Of a DNA stretch of 64,000 nucleotides, positions 9,980 to 17,026 are shown in pieces. Below the pieces are notes generated by a model. That model was given only the letters and a program-made list of their open reading frames with translations. It searched no databases and was not told the DNA's origin. The position numbers and the translations under genes were made by a program. The DNA comes from Histophilus somni (GTDB taxonomy: Bacteria; Pseudomonadota; Gammaproteobacteria; Enterobacterales; Pasteurellaceae): contig NZ_JACHGQ010000004.1 of the NCBI RefSeq assembly GCF_014202395.1, positions 123,111 to 187,110 on the forward strand. The letters are read 5' to 3'. The number at the start of each line of letters is the position of its first letter. The stretch's first letter is position 1.

Positions 9980-10582
9980 TTATAGAAGATTATTTTCTTT
10001 CAAGTATTCAATTCTCTTTTTTAAAATTTCATCTCTTGACAGTTCTTCAAATTCTTTCTGTGTTAGTGGAAGAGTGTAATACTCTACAGATTTATTTTTC
10101 ATAGAATCAAACTGTTCTTTTGTAATAGAGTAAGACTCCAAGTCAAACAGATTATTGGACAATTCTTTTAGGATATTGCATACGTCAGCATTAAAAGCGT
10201 GCTCTTTATCATTACCATAGAATACAAGCTTAGCATTCCATTTATTTTCTTCTGTTTCAATATCATTATTGGGGAATTTGTCTTCCACAATTATTTCAAA
10301 TCCGATTTCTTTTTTCATTGCAAGTTCATACATAAATAATACAAAATCTCTCATGCTTGAAAGACCTAAAGTATAGTCACTTCTTCCAGCAAGCCAGTCT
10401 AAAGATACTTTGCATTTATCGGCAATATCTATCAGAACATCTATTGTAGGATTGTTTTTTCCGTTTTCGTATGCAGACATAGAAGGCTGAGGGATTCCCA
10501 AAAACTCGGCAAATTCTTTTTGTGTTTTTTTATTTATAGAACGAAGATATTTCAATCGTTCCGATACAGTTTTACTATTCAT
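9980..10582 (-). CDS. XRE-family (cI-like) transcriptional repressor of the island
   Basis: 200 aa. The N-terminal helix-turn-helix (about residues 6-65) is clear: RLKYLRSINKKTQKEFAEFL, then GIPQPSMSAYENG and DVLIDIADKCKVSLDWLAGR. The C-terminal half (about residues 75-200) is acidic and matches nothing I recognise; no S24 peptidase Ser/Lys dyad is evident. Divergent from the excisionase-like gene with a shared 161-bp intergenic region holding a perfect palindrome, which suggests it controls excision and integration genes like a phage or ICE repressor. Confidence 0.85.
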   Translation of the reverse strand: MNSKTVSERLKYLRSINKKTQKEFAEFLGIPQPSMSAYENGKNNPTIDVLIDIADKCKVSLDWLAGRSDYTLGLSSMRDFVLFMYELAMKKEIGFEIIVEDKFPNNDIETEENKWNAKLVFYGNDKEHAFNADVCNILKELSNNLFDLESYSITKEQFDSMKNKSVEYYTLPLTQKEFEELSRDEILKKRIEYLKENNLL

Positions 10583-10646
10583 ATTAAAATCTCCTATATT
10601 TATTATATCTGATTATATCAAATCGTATACTAAAAATAAATAGAAA

Positions 10647-10664
10647 TTCTGATAAAAATCAGAA
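10647..10664. promoter_or_regulatory. Candidate operator between repressor and excisionase genes
   Basis: TTCTGAT-AAAA-ATCAGAA is a perfect 7+4+7 palindrome in the divergent intergenic region. It is the natural candidate binding site for the XRE repressor encoded next to it. Confidence 0.5.
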
Positions 10665-10743
10665 ATAACTATTTGCTTATATTATATAAATCAGTATGCT
10701 AATATATATCGCAAGTTAAAATAAACGAGGAAGGAGGAAAAAT

Positions 10744-10935
10744 ATGAGAAAAATGTATGTTGATGCTGAAGAAGTCAGCAAAGATTGGGGAGTTTCAAAA
10801 CCTAAGGCATACAAAATGATAAAAGAATTAAGTGAGAGAATGTTAAAAGGCAATCCAAATCTGATAGTGATTGCAGGCAAAGTTAATCGAAAATTTTATG
10901 AAGAAAACTGTTATGGACAATCGAAAGAAGTGTAG
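10744..10935 (+). CDS. Excisionase-like small helix-turn-helix protein
   Basis: 63 aa, basic. MYVDAEEVSKDWGVSKPKAY contains a winged-helix/MerR-like HTH, and the rest (IAGKVNRKFYEENCYG) resembles short excisionase-type proteins found directly upstream of integrases in Gram-positive integrative elements. A strong AGGAGG precedes the ATG. Its stop codon overlaps the ribosome site of the integrase remnant, so the two are coupled. Role by context: directionality factor. Confidence 0.7.
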   Translation: MRKMYVDAEEVSKDWGVSKPKAYKMIKELSERMLKGNPNLIVIAGKVNRKFYEENCYGQSKEV

Positions 10936-10946
10936 GAGGTGGTGCT

Positions 10947-11543
10947 GTGTCAGCAAGCAAGGATAAAGAAAGAGGTACCTGGAAAATTTACTTGAGGTAT
11001 GTTGATTGGCAAGGAGTAAAACAAATCCATACAAAACGTGGATTCGCTACAAAGAGAGAGGCATTGGAATATGAAAGGGAGTTTTTAGCGAGTAAGTCAA
11101 GAGATTTGAATATGTTATTTGAATCCTTTGTTGAAATCTATTTGAGCGATTTAAAGCCGAGGATTAAATACAACACTTATTTGACAAAGGTTCATATTAT
11201 AGAAACGAAAATAATCCCGTACTTTGCCAAGAAATCTATAGCTGAAATAACAGCTTCGGATATTTTACAATGGCAAAATGAATTGCTTAAAAAGTCAGAT
11301 GGTGAGGGGAAACAATATTCTCAAACTTACTTAAGAACAATTCAGAATGCAATTCTTAATCATGCCAATAAGTATTATGGCTTTACCGAGCTTAGACACC
11401 TTAAGAATAATATGGATGATTATCCGGGCAGAGAACAAAGGATAGAGAAAAAGCCGAGGGAAAGCATCTTGAAACAAATTAAAGAAATCGGGGAAGAAGA
11501 TCGGGAAAGAAAGTTACCTAAAAATCGAGGTATTGAAAGATAA
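10947..11543 (+). pseudogene. int: Tyrosine integrase remnant, catalytic domain missing
   Basis: 198 aa. The first part is a normal integrase N-terminus: an AP2-like arm-binding segment (RGTWKIYLRYVDWQGVKQ, with KRGFATKREALEYEREF) and then the SAM-like core-binding domain (FVEIYLSDLKPRIKYNTYLT to TYLRTIQNAILNHANKYYGF, about residues 55-147). After residue 147 the sequence turns into a charged tail (DDYPGREQR to PKNRGIER) that does not look like an integrase, and none of the catalytic R-K-H-R-Y residues are present. The tail resembles the C-terminus of a relaxase-type protein (weak guess), consistent with an in-frame deletion. Start is GTG 10947 after AGGAGGTG. Confidence 0.8.
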
Positions 11544-11623
11544 AATCGGGATTTCATTTTTTACAAAAAAATGTTATAAAAAACATAGAAATTCTATGCG
11601 AATGAATAGAGAAGAGGAGTATT

Positions 11624-11839
11624 ATGAAATTCTCATATAACAAGTTATGGAAGTTGTTAATCGACAGAAATATGAATAAAGGCGATTTGCAGAAATTAAT
11701 AGAAACCGGTCCGTCCACCATTTCAAGAATGGGACGAAACGAACCCGTAAGACTTGAAATCTTAGGAAGAATATGTGAGAGATTGAATTGTAACATTGAA
11801 GATATCATTGAGTATGAAAGAGGAAAACAAGATGTATAA
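11624..11839 (+). CDS. Small XRE-family regulator of the restriction-modification operon
   Basis: 71 aa, almost entirely a helix-turn-helix domain (YNKLWKLLIDRNMNKGDLQK, then TGPSTISRMG and EILGRICERLNCNIEDI). Proteins of this kind sit directly before C5-methyltransferases in many Firmicutes and act like controller (C) proteins. Its last 8 bases overlap the methyltransferase start, so translation is coupled. GAGGAG precedes the ATG. Confidence 0.85.
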   Translation: MKFSYNKLWKLLIDRNMNKGDLQKLIETGPSTISRMGRNEPVRLEILGRICERLNCNIEDIIEYERGKQDV

Positions 11840-12872
11840 ATCAATTGATTTGTTTGCCGGTATCGGAGGGATCAGGCTTGGATTTGACCAGGCATTCGGA
11901 AAAAATATCAAGACCGTTTTTATAAGCGAATGGGATGAAAAAGCGGTAGAAACTTATAAAGCAAATTTTAATGACAGTATCGATGTAGTCGGAGATATTA
12001 CAAAAGTTGATGAAAAAGATATTCCGGATCATGATATATTGCTTGCCGGCTTTCCATGTCAGGCGTTTTCTCTTGCAGGACATAAAAGAGGGTTCGAGGA
12101 TGCGAGAGGGACATTGTTTTTTGATGTTGCAAGGATTATAAAGGAACATAAACCGAAAATTGTGTTTTGTGAAAATGTCAAAAACCTTGTTAATCATGAT
12201 AGGGGGCGTACATTTCAGGTAATTAGAAATATTTTGGAAGAATTGGGATATGCGGTGTTTTATCAAGTTTTGAACAGTAAGGATTTCGGAGTTCCGCAAA
12301 ACAGAGAAAGGATATATATTGTAGCATTCAGGAATGACATAGCACCTTCGAATTTTGTATTCCCTCAAAAAACGGATGATACAAAAGTTATAAAAGATAT
12401 TGTTGAAGAAAAGGAAGTGTCTTCAAAATATTATTTATCTACAGCTTATCTGGCATCGTTAAAAAGGCACAAAGAAAGGCATGTTTCAAAAGGAAACGGC
12501 TTCGGATATGAAATCAGAGAAGCGACTTCCGTGGCGGGAGCTATTGTGTGCGGCGGAATGGGAAGAGAGAGAAATCTTATCATAGACGAGCGTTTGACGG
12601 ACTTTACTCCGGTTACTCATATTAAAGGCGAGGTCAATCGGGAATACATTCGTAAAATGACTCCGAGAGAATGGGCAAGACTTCAAGGTTTTCCTGATGA
12701 ATTCAAATTGCCGGTTGCGGATACACATTTATATAAACAATTCGGAAATTCGGTAACTGTTCCCGTCATACGTGCAATTGCTGGACAGATTAAGTTGTGC
12801 CTTGAAAAGGAAAAGCCGGAAATGAAACCAAGAGAAGAATCATATAAACAGATTGCGATTGCGTGGAGGTAG
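11832..12872 (+). CDS. DNA (cytosine-5-)-methyltransferase
   Basis: Methylates cytosine in its target site, protecting it from the partner nuclease. 346 aa. Motifs in order: I DLFAGIGGIRLGF (residues 6-18), IV GFPCQAFSLAG with catalytic Cys76, VI ENVKNL, VIII QNRERIYIV, IX TPREWARLQGFP, X QFGNSVTVPVI. The start is the ATG at 11832, giving MYKSIDLFAG, preceded by AGAGGA; an upstream in-frame ATG would add 12 residues unlike the family. The HpaII-like nuclease downstream suggests the site CCGG (inference). Confidence 0.93.
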   Translation: MYKSIDLFAGIGGIRLGFDQAFGKNIKTVFISEWDEKAVETYKANFNDSIDVVGDITKVDEKDIPDHDILLAGFPCQAFSLAGHKRGFEDARGTLFFDVARIIKEHKPKIVFCENVKNLVNHDRGRTFQVIRNILEELGYAVFYQVLNSKDFGVPQNRERIYIVAFRNDIAPSNFVFPQKTDDTKVIKDIVEEKEVSSKYYLSTAYLASLKRHKERHVSKGNGFGYEIREATSVAGAIVCGGMGRERNLIIDERLTDFTPVTHIKGEVNREYIRKMTPREWARLQGFPDEFKLPVADTHLYKQFGNSVTVPVIRAIAGQIKLCLEKEKPEMKPREESYKQIAIAWR

Positions 12873-12877
12873 TATTA

Positions 12878-13963
12878 ATGCTTACAGGGAATAAAGGAGA
12901 ATGGTCGGAAATATATGTTTTATTAAGACTTTTGGCTGACGGAAAGATATATGCGGCCGACAGTGAATTGAATAAATTGGAAGATGTGTACTTCCCTATC
13001 ATTAAGATAATAAGAGAAGAGAACAAAGGTGAAATCAAGGAATATGCTACAGGAGAGATCATATCCATATACATTAACGGTTCAAAAGTGAAAGAATTAC
13101 CTGCGACCGAGTTTGAAACGCAGTCCGAACTTCTGTTAAATGAAATCAACTCTAAAACTTCAAAAGGAGCATTTTCTGTAGAAAAAACGCAGAATTTTAT
13201 GGATAAAATTTTGTGCTATAAGTTGTCGGCACCTGCAACGGACAAAAGCGATATTACAATAAAAATAATCGATATAAATACCGGATACAGCCCTACGGTA
13301 GGGTTTTCCATAAAATCGGAATTGGGCTCTTCCCCTACCCTTTTAAATGCCGGAAAAACCACAAACTTTATTTATAAAATCATCCACAGTTGTCCCGACT
13401 TGGTTCGAGAAGCAAATGAAATATATGTTGTATCGGCGGGTAAAAATCACACGGATGTCAGAGGGCGTATCAATAAAATAATTGACGAAAACGGGCAATT
13501 GAAATATTGGAAAATGAATAATCAGACTTTTAGCGATAATTTGGTATTGATTGACAGTAATATGGATAAAATCATCGCCGAAACTCTTTTGTATTTCTAT
13601 AGAGACGGGATTAGCAACTGCGATGAGATGGTTGCAAAACTTGAATGTGAAAATCCTATGAACTACGGAAATGTCAATGCTTACAGGTATAAATTCAAGA
13701 AGTTTCTAACCGCCGTAGCATTGGGAATGAAACCTGCTACGGTTTGGGATGGTGTGGATGAAGCGACCGGAGGGTATATTGTCGTAACGAAAGAAGGTGA
13801 TGTTCTTGCATATCATATATACAACAGAAATTACTTTGAAGAATACTTACTGAAGAACACAAAATATGAAACGGCATCCACTTCAAGGCATGGTTTTGGA
13901 GAAATATACAGTGAGAATGGGGAAGATTTTATTAACTTAAATTTGCAAGTGAGATTCAGATAA
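12878..13963 (+). CDS. HpaII-family type II restriction endonuclease
   Basis: 361 aa. The N-terminus (MLTGNKGEWSEIYVLLRLLA, then DGKIYAADSELNKLEDVYFP) matches what I know of HpaII-type enzymes, which cut at CCGG. The central FSIKSELGSSPTLLNAGKTT block, with acidic and Lys residues after a hydrophobic strand, is the likely catalytic region. ATG 12878 follows GGAGGT (12865-12870), which overlaps the methyltransferase stop; a GTG at 12863 would leave no room for a ribosome site. Ends in TAATG shared with vsr. Family call is from memory of the sequence pattern, so the specificity is inferred. Confidence 0.8.
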   Translation: MLTGNKGEWSEIYVLLRLLADGKIYAADSELNKLEDVYFPIIKIIREENKGEIKEYATGEIISIYINGSKVKELPATEFETQSELLLNEINSKTSKGAFSVEKTQNFMDKILCYKLSAPATDKSDITIKIIDINTGYSPTVGFSIKSELGSSPTLLNAGKTTNFIYKIIHSCPDLVREANEIYVVSAGKNHTDVRGRINKIIDENGQLKYWKMNNQTFSDNLVLIDSNMDKIIAETLLYFYRDGISNCDEMVAKLECENPMNYGNVNAYRYKFKKFLTAVALGMKPATVWDGVDEATGGYIVVTKEGDVLAYHIYNRNYFEEYLLKNTKYETASTSRHGFGEIYSENGEDFINLNLQVRFR

Positions 13964-14406
13964 TGAAGAAAAAGAAGCCTATGACTAGAAGTCAGAATAT
14001 GGCAAGAGTGAAAAGTAAAAATACAACACCTGAAGTTTTCTTGAGAAAACTTTTATGGCATAAGGGGTTCAGATATAGATTAAACTATAAGGAGTTGCCT
14101 GGAAGTCCTGATTTATATATTCCTAAATACAGAGTTGCTATCTTTGTAAACGGTTGCTTTTGGCACATGCATGAAAATTGCAGGCATTCATCCATTCCTA
14201 AAAACAATCACGATTTTTGGAAAAACAAACTTGAAGGAAATGTTGAAAGAGATAAGCAAAACTACATCAAACTTGAAAGCATGGGCATTAAAGTAATCGT
14301 TGTTTGGGGATGCGAAATTAAACAGATGATGAAAGACAAGGAATTAGTACAAAAGAGACTGGATAACTTAGTTTATGAGATTATACGCATTGTTGAAAAA
14401 GAATGA
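13963..14406 (+). CDS. vsr: Very short patch repair endonuclease Vsr
   Basis: Nicks next to T:G mismatches that arise when 5-methylcytosine deaminates, so it offsets the mutational cost of the neighbouring C5-methyltransferase. 147 aa. Visible: TRSQNMARVKSKNT (N-terminal), the catalytic Asp in LPGSPDLY (residue 50), the FVNGCFWHMH block with zinc-binding Cys/His, and NVERDKQN plus VIVVWGCE near the end. Its ATG overlaps the nuclease stop by one base (TAATG), which marks a tight operon. Confidence 0.93.
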   Translation: MKKKKPMTRSQNMARVKSKNTTPEVFLRKLLWHKGFRYRLNYKELPGSPDLYIPKYRVAIFVNGCFWHMHENCRHSSIPKNNHDFWKNKLEGNVERDKQNYIKLESMGIKVIVVWGCEIKQMMKDKELVQKRLDNLVYEIIRIVEKE

Positions 14407-14455
14407 AATGTTAAAGCTGTTGAGCATAATATTGATATAATTTAAGGAGGAAATT

Positions 14456-15364
14456 ATGGATATAAATACTTTAAAAACTAAGATGCAAGAAAATGATTTG
14501 GAATTCAATTTGTTTTTTACCAGAAAATTAAGAAATGGAAACTATGTGAGCTTTTCGCCTAACATTGATGCACAAATCTATGACGATTTAATTAGTTTAA
14601 TAATAGATTATATTGATAAATTTGCAGATAAGTCGAGTGTAGATTATAATCCAACGGGGTATAGAGATGAGACTATAGAAAGTTGTAAAACTTCCTATAT
14701 ACGTGATTATTGTAGGGTTTTAGAAAGTTTTAATAATTCAGATCATGTTGAAACGGAAATAGATCCTGACAATTATAGTTTTTATACTTTTGAGATAACT
14801 AAAAATGATGATCAATTTCCCAATATAAAAATATTTAGAAGAGTAACCAAATTTAAGAAATTGCATTCAAGAGGGATTATTGCAAGATTCAACGGAAATA
14901 CTCTAAATAAAATTGAAAGTAAATTAATTGGAATAGATGGAGAAGTAGATTTTATAGTTGTTAATGATGATATACTCATATTATCTCATTATTCATTAGA
15001 GATAATTTTTAATTTAGACGATCAATTTAGAGATACAGCATCAGATTTTTTAAATCAAGATGGGTTAAGTAATGGGATAACAAATTTTGAAAGCTTTTAT
15101 GAAGATTGTTTAAATGATGGACGTTATAGAAAAACGCTTACAAAAATGACCAGCGAAAATATAAACGTTGCTAAAACTTATGAGAATCATGAAAATATTA
15201 AGAAAACTATAGATATTTTTAACTTAGAAATTAATTATAACGAAGAGCCTTCATTTTCAATAGTGTATGAAGATAAAAGTCAGATAATGGATATTTTAAG
15301 AATATTGAGAGATTCATATTATAGAAGTATCATTAATGAGCAAATAGGGGTAGATGATAAATAA
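14456..15364 (+). CDS. kwaB: KwaB-like (DUF4868) protein, probable Kiwa anti-phage system subunit
   Basis: 302 aa, soluble, acidic, no signal peptide. The second half matches the DUF4868/KwaB pattern as I know it: IKIFRRVTKFKKL (about residue 122), GIIARFNGN, then IGIDGEVDFIVVNDDILILS and EIIFNLDDQF, ending in an ILRILRDSYYRS block. In Kiwa, KwaB is the DNA-binding partner of the membrane protein KwaA, and together they stop phage replication after infection is sensed at the membrane. AAGGAGG precedes the ATG. The next gene starts 14 bp later and encodes a four-helix membrane protein, the right partner. Usual Kiwa order is kwaA-kwaB; here it is reversed. Family assignment is by eye. Confidence 0.68.
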   Translation: MDINTLKTKMQENDLEFNLFFTRKLRNGNYVSFSPNIDAQIYDDLISLIIDYIDKFADKSSVDYNPTGYRDETIESCKTSYIRDYCRVLESFNNSDHVETEIDPDNYSFYTFEITKNDDQFPNIKIFRRVTKFKKLHSRGIIARFNGNTLNKIESKLIGIDGEVDFIVVNDDILILSHYSLEIIFNLDDQFRDTASDFLNQDGLSNGITNFESFYEDCLNDGRYRKTLTKMTSENINVAKTYENHENIKKTIDIFNLEINYNEEPSFSIVYEDKSQIMDILRILRDSYYRSIINEQIGVDDK

Positions 15365-15378
15365 AAAGGTGGTGTTTT

Positions 15379-15939
15379 ATGAATAGCAGAATGGATAAAT
15401 TTTATAACATAATGACAAGAACTATTATGTTTATATCATCCTATTTCCCACTTTACATTATGATTATAATTTTGTACCTTTCTAAAATAACAAAAGGATT
15501 CTTAGAAAAAAATATATTAATAATAGGCTTTACTACGTTAACGCTAGTCTTAATATTTATTTCAGTTATAAGCGTGACTTTATTGAAACTAGGAAAAGGA
15601 ACTCGAGAAAAAGGTATTAACAATCTTGAAAATCCTGATGATACAGTATTAAGCTATATTATGACATATATAATTCCACTCATTACTAATGGAGATAACT
15701 CAAAAGAAGTTTATATAGTTAATATTCTTTTGTTTGTTTTGATTGGATATATTTATTTAAGATTAAATTTGATATATTTAAATCCTTTGTGGGCTATGTT
15801 TGGATATATTATATATAGAGATGCCAATAAAGAGATCGTAATAACTAATATTTCTAGAGAAGTGTTAAGGCATAAAGAAAAGTTAAAAGGCTATTATATG
15901 AGTAATGATATATTTGTTGCTCATAAAAAAGACAATTAG
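15379..15939 (+). CDS. kwaA: KwaA-like four-helix membrane protein, probable Kiwa subunit
   Basis: 186 aa. Four hydrophobic segments: about residues 15-35, 46-69, 91-106 (DDTVLSYIMTYIIPLITN) and 112-150, the last ending in YLNPLWAMFGYIIYRD. The short basic C-terminus faces the cytoplasm if both ends are inside. KwaA proteins are about 200 aa with four membrane helices and have similar SY..TYIIP and NPL...GY.IY patterns to my recollection. AAGGTGGTG precedes the ATG and it lies 14 bp after the kwaB-like gene. It could instead be an unrelated immunity-type membrane protein; the pairing is the main support. Confidence 0.6.
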   Translation: MNSRMDKFYNIMTRTIMFISSYFPLYIMIIILYLSKITKGFLEKNILIIGFTTLTLVLIFISVISVTLLKLGKGTREKGINNLENPDDTVLSYIMTYIIPLITNGDNSKEVYIVNILLFVLIGYIYLRLNLIYLNPLWAMFGYIIYRDANKEIVITNISREVLRHKEKLKGYYMSNDIFVAHKKDN

Positions 15940-16124
15940 TTTTCTCGTCTTAATAAAATCCCAATGGTATAAAGAATGAGAAGCTAGAGAGGAGTATTTT
16001 CTCTGCTTGCAATATGCTTGCAAAAAATCGGACAAACAGAAATAAATTGGATAAAAAGGCTAAATCCGATAACAAAACCATTGATTTTATGTTGATTATA
16101 TAAAATGAAATCAATGGACATTTC
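15940..16124. other. Non-coding right end of the island
   Basis: 185 bases without a gene. Holds the right arm-type repeat and, close to attR, AATGGACATTT, which recurs just after the attR core (about 16162). No terminator of the kwa pair is obvious. Confidence 0.5.
16004..16024 (+). repeat. Possible right integrase arm-type repeat
   Basis: TGCTTGCAAT then ATGCTTGCAAA; 19 of 21 positions match the left copy at 9121-9141. Same orientation as the left copy. Confidence 0.4.
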
Positions 16125-16165
16125 GAGTGGGAGTAGTTAAAAACAGGCTCTAAAGCCTTATAAAT
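16125..16165 (+). repeat. attR, 41-bp direct repeat of the guaA 3' end
   Basis: Exact copy of 9061-9101, including the GAGTGGGAGTAG of guaA, with no gene in front of it. Confidence 0.92.
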
Positions 16166-16197
16166 GGACATTTTTTGAGTGTTGTGCTTGCAATAAA

Positions 16198-16224
16198 TCA
16201 CCTGAAGGATAATTCTTCGGGTGA
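16198..16224 (+). terminator. Displaced original guaA terminator
   Basis: TCACCTGAAGGA... pairs with ...TTCTTCGGGTGA. It resembles the hairpin at 9155-9188 but has no T run after it. It now lies 7 kb from guaA, beyond attR. Confidence 0.5.
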
Positions 16225-16240
16225 TTATACTATTAATTCA

Positions 16241-16687
16241 GGGACTGTATTAGATTAGCCCTAAATGACACACATTTTCGTAGTGTTTTTAACTGCTCTT
16301 TAGATATTCCAAAGACTTACATTCCTTCAAAAATAAAGGAGAGTTTATTCGGTCAATTCCATTGTATTTTCAGAGTATTCGTTTGGCTTAGCCCCCAAAT
16401 TTTCTATGTCGTTGATGTAGTCTTGTTTGACTGCCCCCGAAATGATTAATTCTTTCGTGGTGAAATTCACTTACATCAAGGGCTAAATGATAACGGATTA
16501 GCTCATGGATGTTTCGATAAAACAAGGCACTTGAATTTGGATTGATACCTAAAATATTAGCTGCTGATCGAGCTGTCACTTCTAACACAAAAAATTCAAG
16601 GAGCTTTTTCTATATAGATTTTTTAATTTACAATGAGTTGTCTTCATTTTTATAGACTAGCATACTTGCTAATCTAATGTTGCCCCC
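16241..16687 (-). mobile_element. IS1016-like (IS1595 family) remnant
   Basis: Imperfect terminal inverted repeats share ATTAGATTAGC: GGGACTG... at 16241 and, on the other strand, GGGGGCA... ending at 16687. Between them the minus strand encodes a transposase piece (about 16388-16612) with EFFVLEVTARSAANILGINP, then NSSALFYRN and YHLALDVSEF, which resembles the N-terminal part of IS1016/IS1595 transposases. The piece degenerates after that, and the catalytic core is gone. At about 450 bp it is well short of the roughly 700-bp element I know. It lies 75 bp outside attR. Confidence 0.72.
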
Positions 16688-16837
16688 AAAATAAATCATA
16701 TATTTTTTTATATTGATGAGTTTGATAGATAGACACTATCCTAAAAAATCACAAAGGCAGCTTGATTCTACAGGTGATAAGATTGGAAATCGGAAGCTTG
16801 GTAGAGAAGCAATTTAAAAGATATATTAATATCATAA

Positions 16838-16874
16838 TTGCCCGAATTTTCGCTAAAAACGTAATATCGGGCAA
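16838..16874. promoter_or_regulatory. Inverted repeat upstream of the fucosidase promoter
   Basis: TTGCCCGA (16838-16845) and TCGGGCAA (16867-16874) form a perfect 8-bp inverted repeat with a 21-nt spacer, just upstream of the CRP site. Could be a site for a specific regulator of the operon or a terminator for upstream transcription; no regulator gene is adjacent. Confidence 0.4.
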
Positions 16875-16898
16875 ATTATATGGCATTGTAAAGAGAAT

Positions 16899-16945
16899 AA
16901 ATGTGAAGCAGTTCACATTCTATACACAAATTATTGCTGTATGAT
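16899..16945 (+). promoter_or_regulatory. CRP-dependent (class II) promoter of the fucosidase-PTS operon
   Basis: A perfect CRP core TGTGA-N6-TCACA (16902-16917) is followed by a -10 box TATGAT at 16940-16945. With a start near 16952 the CRP site is centred at about -42.5, the class II activator position, and there is no -35 box. The operon is therefore probably catabolite controlled. Confidence 0.8.
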
Positions 16946-17026
16946 GAAATAATTTGTTTTATTTTATATGAGAATTGAAAATATATTTCAAACTTGTTTC
17001 GTAATATATAAAGAGGAGTTTGTTAT

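Larger units (their letters stand above)
9061..16165. mobile_element. Defence-carrying genomic island integrated at the 3' end of guaA
   Basis: A 41-bp perfect direct repeat (9061-9101 and 16125-16165) marks attL and attR. The first copy contains the last guaA codons. Between them lie island-type genes: repressor, excisionase-like protein, remnant integrase, a restriction-modification operon with vsr, and a Kiwa-like pair. Coding style differs from the backbone: AT-rich, AGA/ATA codons, AGGAGG ribosome sites, and no AAGTGCGGT that I could find. The 3' end of guaA is a known island hotspot in many bacteria. The style points to a Firmicutes-like source (inference). The integrase is broken, so the island is probably immobile by itself. 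Confidence 0.88.

Noticed and set aside
11841..12368. 175-codon open frame antisense to the methyltransferase
   Set aside because: The forward frame has all C5-methyltransferase motifs; the antisense product resembles nothing and has no ribosome site.
16762..16944. 60-codon open frame before the fucosidase
   Set aside because: It runs through the inverted repeat and the CRP site, has no family and no good ribosome site; the region is regulatory.
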